Positions 1 through 8,852 of a stretch of DNA of 64,000 nt are shown here, piece by piece. Location of the stretch: contig NZ_JBAJJM010000005.1 in the NCBI RefSeq assembly GCF_036880405.1, positions 1 through 64,000 on the forward strand, given 5' to 3'. Every line of letters begins with the position of its first letter. Position 1 is the first letter of the stretch. The DNA is from Mannheimia indoligenes. GTDB taxonomy: Bacteria > Pseudomonadota > Gammaproteobacteria > Enterobacterales > Pasteurellaceae. Below the pieces are notes generated by a model that was given only the letters and a program-made list of their open reading frames with translations, did no database searches and was not told the origin of the DNA. A program made the position numbers and the translations under genes.

Positions 1-703
1 TGCTCAACCAGCACAGCCTCCAAAACCAGATGATTTATTGCCACAGGAAGAAACTGCCTACACACAAAATTATCCTTCTGTAGGTTCAGGTTTTATCATT
101 CCTAAAAATGAGGAGAATATTAAAAAAGCTGCTGTATCATCAAGGTCAGCTCAATTAACTAGCATAATAAGTGTTGAAGGAAAAGATATTCCAATTTCCT
201 ACTCTAACATTAATAGCAATAGCATTTCTTTAGACTCTCAAGATAAAAAATTATATGCTGAAAAAGGGAAAAACACTCAAATAGTATTCATTGCACAAAA
301 TGACTTAGAAAATCAATATTTGTTTACTTCTGGTATAAACCTGTCTAAAGCAATGCCAACAGCAGGAGAGATAACCTATAAAGGGAAGAGTTTTAATATC
401 TATTCATCAGATGGTACAGGAACTCTCAATGCAATTACTAAAGGCACATCCGAATTTGTCGCTGACTTCAACCAAAAAATCTTAACAGGTACGGTAAAAT
501 CATCTTTAGAAAATAGTGCTTTTAAACCCGTTGAAATTTCAGCAAGTATTACCAAGAACACGTTCTCTGGAAGTAAAAATTATATCAGCGTGCAAGGTGG
601 TTTCTTTGGAGAAAATGCTGGAGAGTTAATTGGAGATTACAGAACCGAAGAAGGTAGCCAACAAAATGCTATTGGTGTATTCCGAGCAGAGAAATCTGAA
701 TAA
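1..703 (+). CDS. TbpB-like surface lipoprotein, C-terminal part (5' end outside window)
   Basis: The reading frame is open from base 2 and enters the window already coding, so this is the C-terminal 233 or so residues of a longer protein. It begins in a Pro/Gln-rich stretch, then shows alternating beta-strand patterns ending in a glycine-rich barrel (segments such as VADFNQKILTG, GGFFGENAGELIGDY and a final IGVFRAEK). This layout matches the C-terminal eight-stranded barrel of transferrin-binding-protein-B-like, Slam-dependent surface lipoproteins (TbpB, HpuA, factor H binding protein relatives). The lipobox and N-terminal lobe are not visible, so the ligand cannot be named. A TTG at base 38 is inside the frame but is not a credible start. 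It ends just before a uptake-signal hairpin terminator. Confidence 0.7.
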   Translation, partial: AQPAQPPKPDDLLPQEETAYTQNYPSVGSGFIIPKNEENIKKAAVSSRSAQLTSIISVEGKDIPISYSNINSNSISLDSQDKKLYAEKGKNTQIVFIAQNDLENQYLFTSGINLSKAMPTAGEITYKGKSFNIYSSDGTGTLNAITKGTSEFVADFNQKILTGTVKSSLENSAFKPVEISASITKNTFSGSKNYISVQGGFFGENAGELIGDYRTEEGSQQNAIGVFRAEKSE

Positions 704-718
704 AGATTAAATTTCTTT

Positions 719-746
719 CAAAGACCGCTACAAGCGGTCTTTTTAT
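719..746 (+). terminator. Uptake-signal hairpin terminator of the lipoprotein gene
   Basis: Perfect 10-bp stem AAAGACCGCT (720-729) / AGCGGTCTTT (733-742) with loop ACA, followed by T residues. The right arm and loop form the uptake signal ACAAGCGGT at 730-738. It lies between the lipoprotein gene and the convergent sialidase gene and may serve both. Confidence 0.85.
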
Positions 747-787
747 ATTTACAAGAATTAAATAAATAATCGTCTTTTAACAAAAAT

Positions 788-2374
788 TTAGAAAAACGAC
801 CGCTTGTAGTTATTTAGCCTATCATCTTTTAAAATCTGTTCAACCTCTAAGCGAACATATCTGATCTCACCACCCACTTTTTCATAAAGTAAACCGACTT
901 TTCCGTCCGGCAACTCTGCAATGCTACTGTAGCCAAAAGTTTCATTATCATCAGTTATCTGAATATAATCTTGCCAATCAATGGTATTATCTGACTTGAT
1001 TTCACCAATCCAAACTCTTCCATTAATGCGTTTCCACATTTGCTTAGAATGAGCGTTAGAAAGCAGTACATACTCTTTGTCGTTAATTTCTTTTGAATAT
1101 TTTATTGCTGATAATTGAGTGTAAGAATTAAGTAACTCCGCATCAAATTCACTACTTTGCCACGTCATACCTTCAGTATTACTGCTAGATACCAATACAT
1201 TGCCTTTATTAGTGCGGGTAAAAAGCGTTATCGTACCATCATTGAGTTCCACAATGTGCGATTCACTCGCCTTATAAGGTGCTTTATTGCCATTAAATTT
1301 AATAGGCGTTTCGCCCATTAGCCAAGTTTCACCACCGTCTTCACTTTTGATGACGGCAGTCAATTCATTGTCATATTGGTCAATAAAATAAACCGGCACC
1401 AGTAACGTTCCACTTTCCAATTGAACCCCTGTACCAGGACCCGTACCAAGAAATTTCATCGAATCAGTTTTCAACTGTGGGTTTAAATCAATCGGATTTG
1501 ACCACGTTTTGCCATTATCATCGCTATAAATCAACCATAAATAACTGGTTTTCTGCACTGTAAATGGGGAGGAACGATTAAACTCTTTTTGCGAGGAGAG
1601 AAAAATATTACCTTGATAATTGGCATCGTTCATTTCACCCAAATAAACATCGCCTAAATCTCGATAGGCTTTATCGGGGTTGCCCTTAGTTACTACTTGG
1701 TAATCTGTTGGATTGTTTTGGGTATCATACACTCGACCTAAAGTGTGGCTTTGCTTTCGCAAAGTATAGATCTGATCTTTACCAATCAGTTTCAAAAAGG
1801 CTTGACCATCAATTTTAGTATAACCACTACCTAACGCATTGGCTGGGTTAGCAGGCTCTCTTTTGCCGTGATAAGTAATATGACTATGAATGCCACTCGA
1901 TTCGGGGTACATATCCACTAATAAGAAAATGCGTTCGGAATTTTTGTCTTGCACCATCACAGGGTCAATAACAAATGCCGATTGGGTATTTTCAAAATTA
2001 GGAGCATTGTAGGGATGCTCAATTAAATCGATCACGACTTGGTCGTTCTGCCAAGTTTTGCCGTTATCCAAACTTCGACGGATAACTAAATCAATATTAC
2101 CCCAATCCTTATTATCAAATTGATGTTTATCAATTGCCGCTAACACAATGCCGTTTTCTGTGGTTAATAGCGAGGGAATACGGTAATTTCTTGCTGATTT
2201 ATTTGCCACAAAAAGTGGCTTTTCTTGTCCAATAACAATATTGCTCGCAATTTCCAGCTCTTGTTCACTATAGCCATTCACTGCACCAACAGTTTGCTTG
2301 GCGGAACTATAAGATAAAAAAATGTAGAATAGGCAAAAAAAGATAACAGATTTCATAGTGTCTAGGTTTAACAT
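788..2374 (-). CDS. nanH: Secreted exo-alpha-sialidase (neuraminidase)
   Basis: 528 residues. Sialidases release terminal sialic acid from host glycoconjugates; Pasteurellaceae use it as nutrient and as LPS decoration. An N-terminal hydrophobic signal segment (about 8-20) is followed by a likely cleavage after SSA near residue 25, so the enzyme is exported. The family Y/FRIP motif is at 64-67. Four Asp boxes (S-x-D-x-G-x-T-W type) are visible near 101-108, 284-291, 344-351 and 398-405. A Glu in the ASESH segment (about 371) and an Arg in FTRTNKG (about 387) fit the catalytic Glu and arginine triad. A second in-frame ATG at residue 7 gives a more typical signal peptide; neither start has a clear ribosome site. 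The last codons (YKRS) are encoded by an uptake signal. The symbol is by analogy with the Mannheimia enzyme. Confidence 0.9.
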   Translation of the reverse strand: MLNLDTMKSVIFFCLFYIFLSYSSAKQTVGAVNGYSEQELEIASNIVIGQEKPLFVANKSARNYRIPSLLTTENGIVLAAIDKHQFDNKDWGNIDLVIRRSLDNGKTWQNDQVVIDLIEHPYNAPNFENTQSAFVIDPVMVQDKNSERIFLLVDMYPESSGIHSHITYHGKREPANPANALGSGYTKIDGQAFLKLIGKDQIYTLRKQSHTLGRVYDTQNNPTDYQVVTKGNPDKAYRDLGDVYLGEMNDANYQGNIFLSSQKEFNRSSPFTVQKTSYLWLIYSDDNGKTWSNPIDLNPQLKTDSMKFLGTGPGTGVQLESGTLLVPVYFIDQYDNELTAVIKSEDGGETWLMGETPIKFNGNKAPYKASESHIVELNDGTITLFTRTNKGNVLVSSSNTEGMTWQSSEFDAELLNSYTQLSAIKYSKEINDKEYVLLSNAHSKQMWKRINGRVWIGEIKSDNTIDWQDYIQITDDNETFGYSSIAELPDGKVGLLYEKVGGEIRYVRLEVEQILKDDRLNNYKRSFF

Positions 2375-2419
2375 TTAGGCGGCGTATTCTAGCGTAATGT
2401 ATTAATTTTGAACAGTAAA

Positions 2420-2459
2420 ACAAAACGCTTTTAACTTATTTTTAAGTTAAAAGCGTTTG
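2420..2459 (-). terminator. Terminator of the trpBA operon
   Basis: A long hairpin with arms AAACGCTTTTAACTTA and AAGTTAAAAGCGTTT around a T-rich loop lies downstream of trpA and before the sialidase start. On the minus strand it is followed by a T-rich tract. Confidence 0.8.
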
Positions 2460-2491
2460 CAAATTTTTTCGGTAAAATAACCGCTTGTCAG

Positions 2492-3298
2492 TTACTTAGT
2501 CGCAGCTTTCATCGCTTGTACAAATTCAGCAAGTTCTTCCAGCAAATTCGCTTGGTTATCTAAATTACATTCAATAATCTTCACAATTGCCGAGCCTGAA
2601 ATTGCCCCATCAGCACCAAGTCTTAAGGCTTCTTTCACTTGTTCCGGTTTAGCAATACCAAAACCTTGTAAGATTGGTGCAGCATTCGCTTGTTTTAAGC
2701 TCCCCACTAAATTATCAAGATTACTTGCGTGAGCTTGGTTTTCCGCACTGGTTACACCTGCACGAGAAACTAAATAAGTATAGCCTTCAGTTAATTTTGC
2801 AATGCGTTGAATGGTATTTTCATCTGCATTTGGCGGGCAGATAAACACAGGCTGAATACCATATTTTTTAGCCGTTGGTACAAACTCTTCTGCTGCTAAA
2901 ACAGGTAAATCTGCAATTAACACCGCATCAACACCTGTTTGCCGGCAGCGTTGAAAGAACCTCTCCGTACTCGGTACAAAAATTAAGTTCGCACAAAGCA
3001 ATAAACCAATTGGAATATCGGGATATTTCGCTCTAATTTTTTCTATCAACGTAAAGCAAGCATCTGTACTGTAACCTGCATCTAATGCACGTTTGTTCGC
3101 TGCTTGAATAACAGGTCCATCTAGTAATGGATCTGAAAATGGAAAGCCTAATTCTAACGCATCAGCTCCATTGGCAATCATCGTTTCAATAATTTCAAAA
3201 CTACGGTCAAAATCAGGATCGCATAAAGTAACAAACGGCACGAAAGCCCCTTCGTTTTTCGCTTTTAAGCGTTCAAATACGTTATCAAAACGGCTCAT
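2492..3298 (-). CDS. trpA: Tryptophan synthase alpha subunit
   Basis: 268 residues, the usual length. It cleaves indole-3-glycerol phosphate to indole and glyceraldehyde 3-phosphate, passing indole to TrpB through the tunnel of the alpha2-beta2 complex. The catalytic pair is visible as Glu49 (ALELGFPFSDP) and Asp60 (LLDGP); the phosphate loop GSAIVK is near residue 235. Its ATG overlaps the trpB stop by one base (TAATG), a sign of translational coupling. A strong hairpin follows the gene. The rest of the trp pathway is not in this window. Confidence 0.97.
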   Translation of the reverse strand: MSRFDNVFERLKAKNEGAFVPFVTLCDPDFDRSFEIIETMIANGADALELGFPFSDPLLDGPVIQAANKRALDAGYSTDACFTLIEKIRAKYPDIPIGLLLCANLIFVPSTERFFQRCRQTGVDAVLIADLPVLAAEEFVPTAKKYGIQPVFICPPNADENTIQRIAKLTEGYTYLVSRAGVTSAENQAHASNLDNLVGSLKQANAAPILQGFGIAKPEQVKEALRLGADGAISGSAIVKIIECNLDNQANLLEELAEFVQAMKAATK

Positions 3299-4488
3299 TA
3301 GTTACCTCCATTTAAAATTTTATCGACCGTGAAAATATCTTTGTCGCCACGTCCAGATAAATTTACCACTAATAGTTGCTCTTTCTCAGGATTTTGCTTA
3401 ATCAACTTCAGTGCATAAGCTAAGGCGTGTGAAGACTCTAACGCAGGAATAATCCCTTCATTTTTAGCGAGTGCTTGGAAAGCATCTAATGCTTCTTGGT
3501 CGGTAATCGATACATAATCGGCTCTGCCTGTTGCATTTAAATAGGCGTGTTGCGGACCAACTGATGGAAAATCTAAACCTGCCGAGATAGAGTAAGATTC
3601 TTCAATTTGTCCATCTTTATCTTGCATAATCGGTGATTTCATACCGAAGTAAATTCCTGTTGTGCCGTGTTTAAGCGGTGCACCGTGTTCACCTGTTTCA
3701 ATGCCTTTGCCTGCCGGTTCAACTCCGATTAATTGTACCGATGTTTCTTCGATGAAATCAGCAAACATTCCGATTGCATTCGAACCACCGCCAACGGCAG
3801 CAATCACCGCATCCGGCAAGCGGTCTTCTTTTGCTAAAATTTGACGTTTGGTTTCTTCGCCAATCATTTTTTGGAACTCACGCACCATTGTCGGGAATGG
3901 ATGTGGACCTGCTGCTGTACCAATTAAATAGTGAGTGGTATCGTAGTTTGCTGCCCAATCACGCATCGCCTCACAGCACGCATCTTTAAGCGAGCAAGAA
4001 CCTTTTTCGACAGGGATTACATCCGCTCCCATTAAACGCATACGGAACACATTAGGCGATTGGCGTTCCACATCTTTTGCCCCCATATAAACCACACAAG
4101 GCATACCTAGCATTGCACAAGCTAATGCGGTTGCCACACCGTGCTGCCCAGCTCCAGTTTCGGCAATAATACGGGTTTTGCCCATTCGTTTGGCGAGTAA
4201 AATCTGCCCTAGTACTTGATTGGTTTTATGAGCTCCACCGTGTAATAAATCTTCACGTTTTAGATAGAGTTTGCTGTTTGTACCTTTAGTTAAATTACTG
4301 CAAAGCGTAAGTGCCGTTGGACGACCTGCATAGTTTTTGAGTAAATCGGCAAATTCTGCTTGGAATGTTGGATCTTGTTGAGCTTCTACAAAGGCTTGCT
4401 CTAATTCTTTGAGTACCGATACTAAAATTTCAGGAACATACATTCCGCCAAATTCACCGAAGTAAGGGTTAAGAAGTGTGTCTGACAT
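3298..4488 (-). CDS. trpB: Tryptophan synthase beta subunit
   Basis: 396 residues. PLP enzyme that joins indole and serine to form tryptophan. The PLP lysine is Lys88 in GGAHKTNQ and the phosphate-binding loop GGGSNAIG lies near residues 233-240. It is upstream of trpA with a one-base overlap and starts 48 bases after ydfG ends. The ydfG-trpB-trpA order also occurs in Haemophilus influenzae, as I recall it. No trp leader or attenuator was recognised in front of it, so it may be read through from ydfG or have its own weak promoter. Confidence 0.97.
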   Translation of the reverse strand: MSDTLLNPYFGEFGGMYVPEILVSVLKELEQAFVEAQQDPTFQAEFADLLKNYAGRPTALTLCSNLTKGTNSKLYLKREDLLHGGAHKTNQVLGQILLAKRMGKTRIIAETGAGQHGVATALACAMLGMPCVVYMGAKDVERQSPNVFRMRLMGADVIPVEKGSCSLKDACCEAMRDWAANYDTTHYLIGTAAGPHPFPTMVREFQKMIGEETKRQILAKEDRLPDAVIAAVGGGSNAIGMFADFIEETSVQLIGVEPAGKGIETGEHGAPLKHGTTGIYFGMKSPIMQDKDGQIEESYSISAGLDFPSVGPQHAYLNATGRADYVSITDQEALDAFQALAKNEGIIPALESSHALAYALKLIKQNPEKEQLLVVNLSGRGDKDIFTVDKILNGGN

Positions 4489-4536
4489 AATATTTCCTTT
4501 TCTATTTCCTCTCTCGTCTTGAAAGAGAGTATAAAA

Positions 4537-5289
4537 TTATAAATTTCTAGCTACATTTAAGGCTGATGAGGTTTGAGCTACCGGCATTACTTCAACACGG
4601 TTAATATTGACGTGTTCCGGTTGTTGATTTAACCAAAGCACGATATTAGCCACATCTTCAGGGCGAACAAATTCAACATTTTCATAAATTTTTGCTGCTT
4701 TTTCGTCATCGCCTTTAAAGCGAACATTAGAAAATTCTGTCCCACCACATAAGCCCGGCTCAACGTTAGACACCCGTACTTTTGTGCCTGCTAAATCTGC
4801 ACGCAAATTTAAGCTAAACTGCTTCACAAAGGCTTTTGTACCGCCATAAACATTCCCACCCGGGTAAGGGTAAGTTCCTGCAATCGAACCGATATTAATA
4901 ATATGTCCTGAATTATGCTCAACCATTTCAGGAAGAACTAGGCGTGTCATTGTTACTAAGCCTTTAATATTAGTATCAATCATTTGATACCAATCAGTTA
5001 AATCCGCTTTATGAGCAGGCTCTAAGCCTAGTGCTAAACCTGCATTATTCACTAATAAGTCAATCTTTCGCCAACTTTGAGGGCGGCTATTTAATACTTT
5101 TTCAACTTCTGAGGAATCTTGAATATCAAATACAAGCGGTAGAAAATTATCGCCAAATTGCAAATGTAGTTCGCTTAAACGCTCTGCACGTCTGCCTGTG
5201 CCAATCACTCTATAGCCTGATTGAAGAAGTAATTTACAAATTGCTAAACCAAAACCGGCGGTTGCCCCTGTTACTAATGCAGTTTTCAT
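4537..5289 (-). CDS. ydfG: SDR-family 3-hydroxy acid dehydrogenase (YdfG)
   Basis: 250 residues from the ATG at 5289, preceded by GAGGG at good spacing; an upstream in-frame extension to 5349 lacks this support. It is a short-chain dehydrogenase: cofactor loop TGATAGFG at 7-14, NNAG at 81-84, catalytic Ser135, Tyr148 and Lys152. It matches E. coli YdfG closely (LALGxEPAHKA, GHIINIGS, GTEFSNVRFKGDD), an NADP-dependent enzyme acting on serine, 3-hydroxy acids and malonic semialdehyde. An uptake signal lies in the coding sequence at 5132-5140. Encoded just upstream of trpB on the same strand. Confidence 0.93.
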   Translation of the reverse strand: MKTALVTGATAGFGLAICKLLLQSGYRVIGTGRRAERLSELHLQFGDNFLPLVFDIQDSSEVEKVLNSRPQSWRKIDLLVNNAGLALGLEPAHKADLTDWYQMIDTNIKGLVTMTRLVLPEMVEHNSGHIINIGSIAGTYPYPGGNVYGGTKAFVKQFSLNLRADLAGTKVRVSNVEPGLCGGTEFSNVRFKGDDEKAAKIYENVEFVRPEDVANIVLWLNQQPEHVNINRVEVMPVAQTSSALNVARNL

Positions 5290-5369
5290 CGTTTTACCCT
5301 CAAAATTAAAATGTACTATTAAAGTAGTACAAAATTTAAAAAATTGCAAGAAATATATCGTTCAGAAAA

Positions 5370-5396
5370 GAAAAAAGCGTACCAAAAGGTACGCTA
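5370..5396 (-). terminator. Terminator between the NhaC-family transporter and ydfG
   Basis: Perfect 8-bp stem AGCGTACC (5376-5383) / GGTACGCT (5388-5395) with loop AAAA. On the minus strand a run of six T follows, so it ends transcription of the transporter gene before ydfG. The 135 bases between it and the transporter stop hold no gene I can support. Confidence 0.8.
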
Positions 5397-5531
5397 AATA
5401 CATAGGAGGATCTTATTTTAAGATTTATATAACACAACATTCGATATCCATATCTTGAATGACATTCTATATCATAAATCCATTTAATTCTGTGATTGCC
5501 TTCACATTTTTAGAAATTAACCTTTATTTTC

Positions 5532-7061
5532 CTACTTTTTTGCTTTAAAGATTAAAATTAAGGCAGCCATCACTGCGGCTGTTGCCACAAATCCTAATAA
5601 AGCAGATTGCGTGAAACCTACTACTAAGTAGCCAACAATAGAAGCAGCAGCAACCAATAACGCATAAGGTAATTGTGAAATAACGTGATCCATATGGTTA
5701 CATTGTGCACCTGTTGAAGATAAGATAGTAGTATCTGACACCGGTGAACAATGGTCTCCGCATACTGCCCCCGCCATTACTGCCGACAAGCAAGGAATGA
5801 TTAATGCAGGATCAGAATGAACTGCCATTGCCGCACCGATTGGTAACATAATACCAAATGTTCCCCAGCTTGTGCCTGTTGAGAATGCCATAAATGCGGC
5901 TAATACGAATAAAATTGCCGGTAAGAATCCTGCTGCAATATGCTCACCAACTAAGCCTGATAAGTATTTGCCTGTTTGCATATCGCTTACTACGCCATTA
6001 ATTGTCCAAGCAAAGAATAAAATGGTGATTGCACCAGACATCATTTTTACGCCTAAACCATAGGCACGAACGTAATTTTTTAGTGAAATATGACCGCTTG
6101 CCATAATACAAATGCTGGCAACTACTAATGCAGCTAGACCGCCTACCACTAACGAAATACCCACAGTGGTATTTTCAAAAGCACCTAAAATCGAAAATGG
6201 TGTGTTTGATTCTGCTAATGCATCGGCACCGGTTTTAATCATCATTGCAACCGTAACCACAATTAAAGCAACAATCGGGAACACTAAATTACGCATACGC
6301 CCTTTAACTTCAATACTTTCTTCCTCTACTTCTGCTAAATGTTCTGCTTGGCGTTCAAAACGAGCCATTGAGCCGATATCGAATGAGAAATAAGCTACGA
6401 AGAACACCATAATCATTGAGAAAATCGCATAGAAATTCATTGCACTCATCGTCATAAATGCACCAAGCGGAGAATAGCCCGTGATTGAATGAGTTGCTAA
6501 TAAACCGGCAATTAAGGTAATAATGTAAGCTCCCCAACTTGAAATTGGCATTAATACGCACATTGGTGCGGCGGTTGAGTCAAGGATATAAGCTAATTTT
6601 GCACGAGAAACATTGAATTTATCCGTTACCGGGCGAGCAATTGCCCCTACCGCTAAACTATGGAAATAGTCATCAATAAAAGTGAAAAATACTAAACCTG
6701 CGGCTATTAATTTTGCACCACGTTTATCTTTAATTCTTTTCTGAGCCCAATTTGCAAAGGCTTGATTACTTCCTGAAATGCTTAATAAAGAAGTCAATAC
6801 ACCTAATAAAATTAAGAATAAAATGATATTGATGTTGTTAGAATTTAAACCCTCTTCAGCTCCTTTATAAACTAAAGAAACAACACTATTTTTTATATAA
6901 GTAAGTGCATCAAGAAAATTACTATTAGTTAGCATAAATGCACCAAATATAATCCCAATGCTTAATGAAATAATCACTTTGCGTGTAACAATCGCTAAAA
7001 TTAATGCAATCAGAGCCGGTAACACAGACCAAAACGATGTGGAATAATCAACTAGATTCAT
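5532..7061 (-). CDS. NhaC-family transporter, probable lysine transporter
   Basis: 509 residues from the ATG at 7061, which has AGAGG upstream; the longer frame to 7115 has no such site. The protein is almost entirely membrane-spanning (about 11-12 segments) and belongs to the NhaC ion transporter superfamily, with conserved segments FIDDYFHSLAVGA, DSTAAPMCVLMPISSWGAY, FSTGTSWGTFG and VCGDHCSPVSDTT. By sequence alone it would be called a Na+/H+ antiporter. The lysine riboswitch in its leader (7177-7357) argues instead for lysine transport, as proposed for the riboswitch-linked NhaC-type LysW group in gamma-proteobacteria. A single-gene unit, closed by the hairpin at 5370-5396. Confidence 0.88.
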   Translation of the reverse strand: MNLVDYSTSFWSVLPALIALILAIVTRKVIISLSIGIIFGAFMLTNSNFLDALTYIKNSVVSLVYKGAEEGLNSNNINIILFLILLGVLTSLLSISGSNQAFANWAQKRIKDKRGAKLIAAGLVFFTFIDDYFHSLAVGAIARPVTDKFNVSRAKLAYILDSTAAPMCVLMPISSWGAYIITLIAGLLATHSITGYSPLGAFMTMSAMNFYAIFSMIMVFFVAYFSFDIGSMARFERQAEHLAEVEEESIEVKGRMRNLVFPIVALIVVTVAMMIKTGADALAESNTPFSILGAFENTTVGISLVVGGLAALVVASICIMASGHISLKNYVRAYGLGVKMMSGAITILFFAWTINGVVSDMQTGKYLSGLVGEHIAAGFLPAILFVLAAFMAFSTGTSWGTFGIMLPIGAAMAVHSDPALIIPCLSAVMAGAVCGDHCSPVSDTTILSSTGAQCNHMDHVISQLPYALLVAAASIVGYLVVGFTQSALLGFVATAAVMAALILIFKAKK

Positions 7062-7176
7062 AAAACCTCTAAAATGACTTTGTATAATTTGTATATAAAA
7101 ATAATAGCCAAACAAGAGATGTACTGAGATATTTATAGGAATAAATATAAAGGAAGGAAATATGAAAAACTAAAAC

Positions 7177-7357
7177 CCACCCTAACAGTAGCACTCCGTA
7201 GCGTTTACTACGACAGTGTCGTTTCTTTCGAGAACGACCCCAACCAATTAAGATGACGCCTAATTGATTTCGGCAAATCCACCTTTCCTTTTTCTTCATC
7301 GTTTTCCACTCAGAAAAAATACTTATTGAATTTGCACCTCTACATTTTGTAGGATGA
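7177..7357 (-). promoter_or_regulatory. Lysine riboswitch (L box)
   Basis: Read on the minus strand, the leader of the NhaC-type gene carries the ordered lysine-riboswitch landmarks: GTAGAGGTGC (near 7334-7343), AAGTA a little later, the GATGAAGAAAAAGG segment, GGAAAGGTGGATTTGCCGAA (compare GCCGAAG after the GGGGAGC turn in lysC), then a GGTTGGGG stem side, the GTCGTTCT/AGAAACGAC hairpin and the closing GGAGTGCTACTGTT. ATCCTA (7350-7355) can pair with TAGGGT (7179-7184) to close the P1 stem. No obvious intrinsic terminator follows, so control may be translational or through a weaker structure; an A/T-only hairpin sits at 7129-7148. Confidence 0.82.
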
Positions 7358-7490
7358 CGTAAAGATACCACGAATATCCGAAGATATAAAGTACCTCTTT
7401 TTTATTTATATTTATTTACCTCAAATATCTTTTAATATATGATAAAAAAGAATAAAATTCACTTCGTTACTAAAACATTAGGAGAATACA

Positions 7491-7910
7491 ATGTCAGATT
7501 TAAAAAGCCTTTTAAACCTTCGTAGTTTAAGAGTATTTGCTAAAGATTTAGCACTTGAACAATTAAAATCATTTGCTGAAAAATTAGATACTATTATTGC
7601 TGAAAAAGAAGAAGAAATTAGAAAAGAAGAGCAAGAAAAAGCAAAACAATTAGAAAGCTTAAATAAATACACCGAAATGTTAAAACAAGATGGACTTTCT
7701 ATTGATGAATTAGCTCAATTATTAGCAGATAAAGTAATTAAAGGTCGAAAAGCCCCTAAAGCACGCAAACCGATTGCCTCTCGTCCTGCTAAATATAAAT
7801 TTGTTGATGCTGAAGGTAATGAAAAAACGTGGACAGGTCAAGGCAGAACACCAAAAGCATTGCAAGAAGCACTTGATAAAGGCAAGAAATTAGAAGATTT
7901 TGCTATTTAA
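7491..7910 (+). CDS. hns: H-NS family nucleoid-associated protein
   Basis: 139 residues. H-NS binds and bridges AT-rich DNA and silences foreign or stress-response genes. The N-terminal 65 or so residues are charged helix/coiled-coil rich (oligomerisation); a linker rich in Lys and Arg follows; the C-terminal DNA-binding domain carries the hallmark TWTGQGRTP at 113-121 with the minor-groove QGR core. GGAG precedes the ATG at good spacing. A single-gene unit with its own terminator, divergent from the riboswitch-controlled transporter. Confidence 0.95.
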   Translation: MSDLKSLLNLRSLRVFAKDLALEQLKSFAEKLDTIIAEKEEEIRKEEQEKAKQLESLNKYTEMLKQDGLSIDELAQLLADKVIKGRKAPKARKPIASRPAKYKFVDAEGNEKTWTGQGRTPKALQEALDKGKKLEDFAI

Positions 7911-7937
7911 TTTATTATTTATATAAAGATTAGATAT

Positions 7938-7968
7938 GAGAGAACTCTAATTGGGTTCTCTTATTTTT
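7938..7968 (+). terminator. hns terminator
   Basis: Stem GAGAACTC (7940-7947) / GGGTTCTC (7953-7960), loop TAATT, followed by TTATTTTTAT. It separates hns from purU. Confidence 0.85.
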
Positions 7969-7983
7969 ATAATAGGATATCAA

Positions 7984-8820
7984 ATGCTTGAACATAAAAT
8001 TTTATTAACTGAATGCCCAGATGATACAGGGTTAGTCGCTAAAATTACCAATATTTGTTACAAACACCAATTAAATATTATTAAAAACTCGGAATTTGTG
8101 GATAACGAAACGAAACGCTTTTTTATGCGTACGGAGTTAAACGGTATTTTTAACGATAAAACATTTCTAGCCGATCTAGAATTTACTTTGCCTGACGGTT
8201 CAATTTATAAATTATTGCCAAAGCAGAGAAAGCGTATTGTTATTTTAGTAACCAAAGAAGCTCACTGTTTAGGCGATTTATTAATGAAAAACTATTATGG
8301 TGGTTTAGATGTAGAAATTGCAGCTGTAATCGGTAATCACGACACATTAAGAGAATTAGTTGAACGCTTTGATGTGCCGTTCCACTTGGTCAGCCACGAA
8401 AATCTGACCCGTGTTGAACACGATAAATTATTAGCCGATAAAATTGACGAATACGCCCCGGATTATATTGTACTAGCTAAATATATGCGTGTGCTTAATC
8501 CTGAATTTGTAGCACGTTACCCAAATCGTGTTGTAAATATCCACCATTCTTTCTTACCTGCATTTATTGGTGCGAAGCCATATCAACGAGCTTACGAACG
8601 TGGTGTAAAAATTATTGGTGCAACGGCTCATTTTGTAAATGATGAATTAGATGAAGGTCCAATTATTATGCAAAATGTGATCAACGTAGATCACACCTAT
8701 ACTGCCGAGGCAATGATGCGTGCCGGGCGGGATGTAGAGAAAACCGTTCTCAGTCAAGCATTAGAATTAGTACTTGCTGATAAGATCTTTGTTTATAAAA
8801 ACAAAACCATTATTTTATAA
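7984..8820 (+). CDS. purU: Formyltetrahydrofolate deformylase
   Basis: 278 residues from the ATG at 7984 (AGGAT upstream); E. coli PurU is 280. It hydrolyses 10-formyl-THF to formate and THF, balancing the one-carbon pool and feeding formate to PurT. An N-terminal ACT domain (about 5-80, LTECPDDTGLVAKIT) senses amino acids (Met/Gly in E. coli). The formyltransferase-like domain follows, with the catalytic His in NIHHSFLP (185-192) and Asp in ELDEGPI (about 223). The long frame reaching back to 7951 would start inside the hns terminator and is not used. Confidence 0.95.
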   Translation: MLEHKILLTECPDDTGLVAKITNICYKHQLNIIKNSEFVDNETKRFFMRTELNGIFNDKTFLADLEFTLPDGSIYKLLPKQRKRIVILVTKEAHCLGDLLMKNYYGGLDVEIAAVIGNHDTLRELVERFDVPFHLVSHENLTRVEHDKLLADKIDEYAPDYIVLAKYMRVLNPEFVARYPNRVVNIHHSFLPAFIGAKPYQRAYERGVKIIGATAHFVNDELDEGPIIMQNVINVDHTYTAEAMMRAGRDVEKTVLSQALELVLADKIFVYKNKTIIL

Positions 8821-8852
8821 AAAAATAGCCAGTGATTGAAACTGGCTATTTT
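8820..8852. terminator. Bidirectional terminator between purU and sanA
   Basis: Arms AATAGCCAGT and ACTGGCTATT around GATTGAA, with A-rich left and T-rich right flanks, between convergent genes. Confidence 0.85.

Noticed and set aside
7069..7371. Open frame of 100 codons on the minus strand before the NhaC-type gene
   Set aside because: It runs through the lysine riboswitch; the peptide is basic and low in plausibility and has no family look. The RNA explains the conservation.
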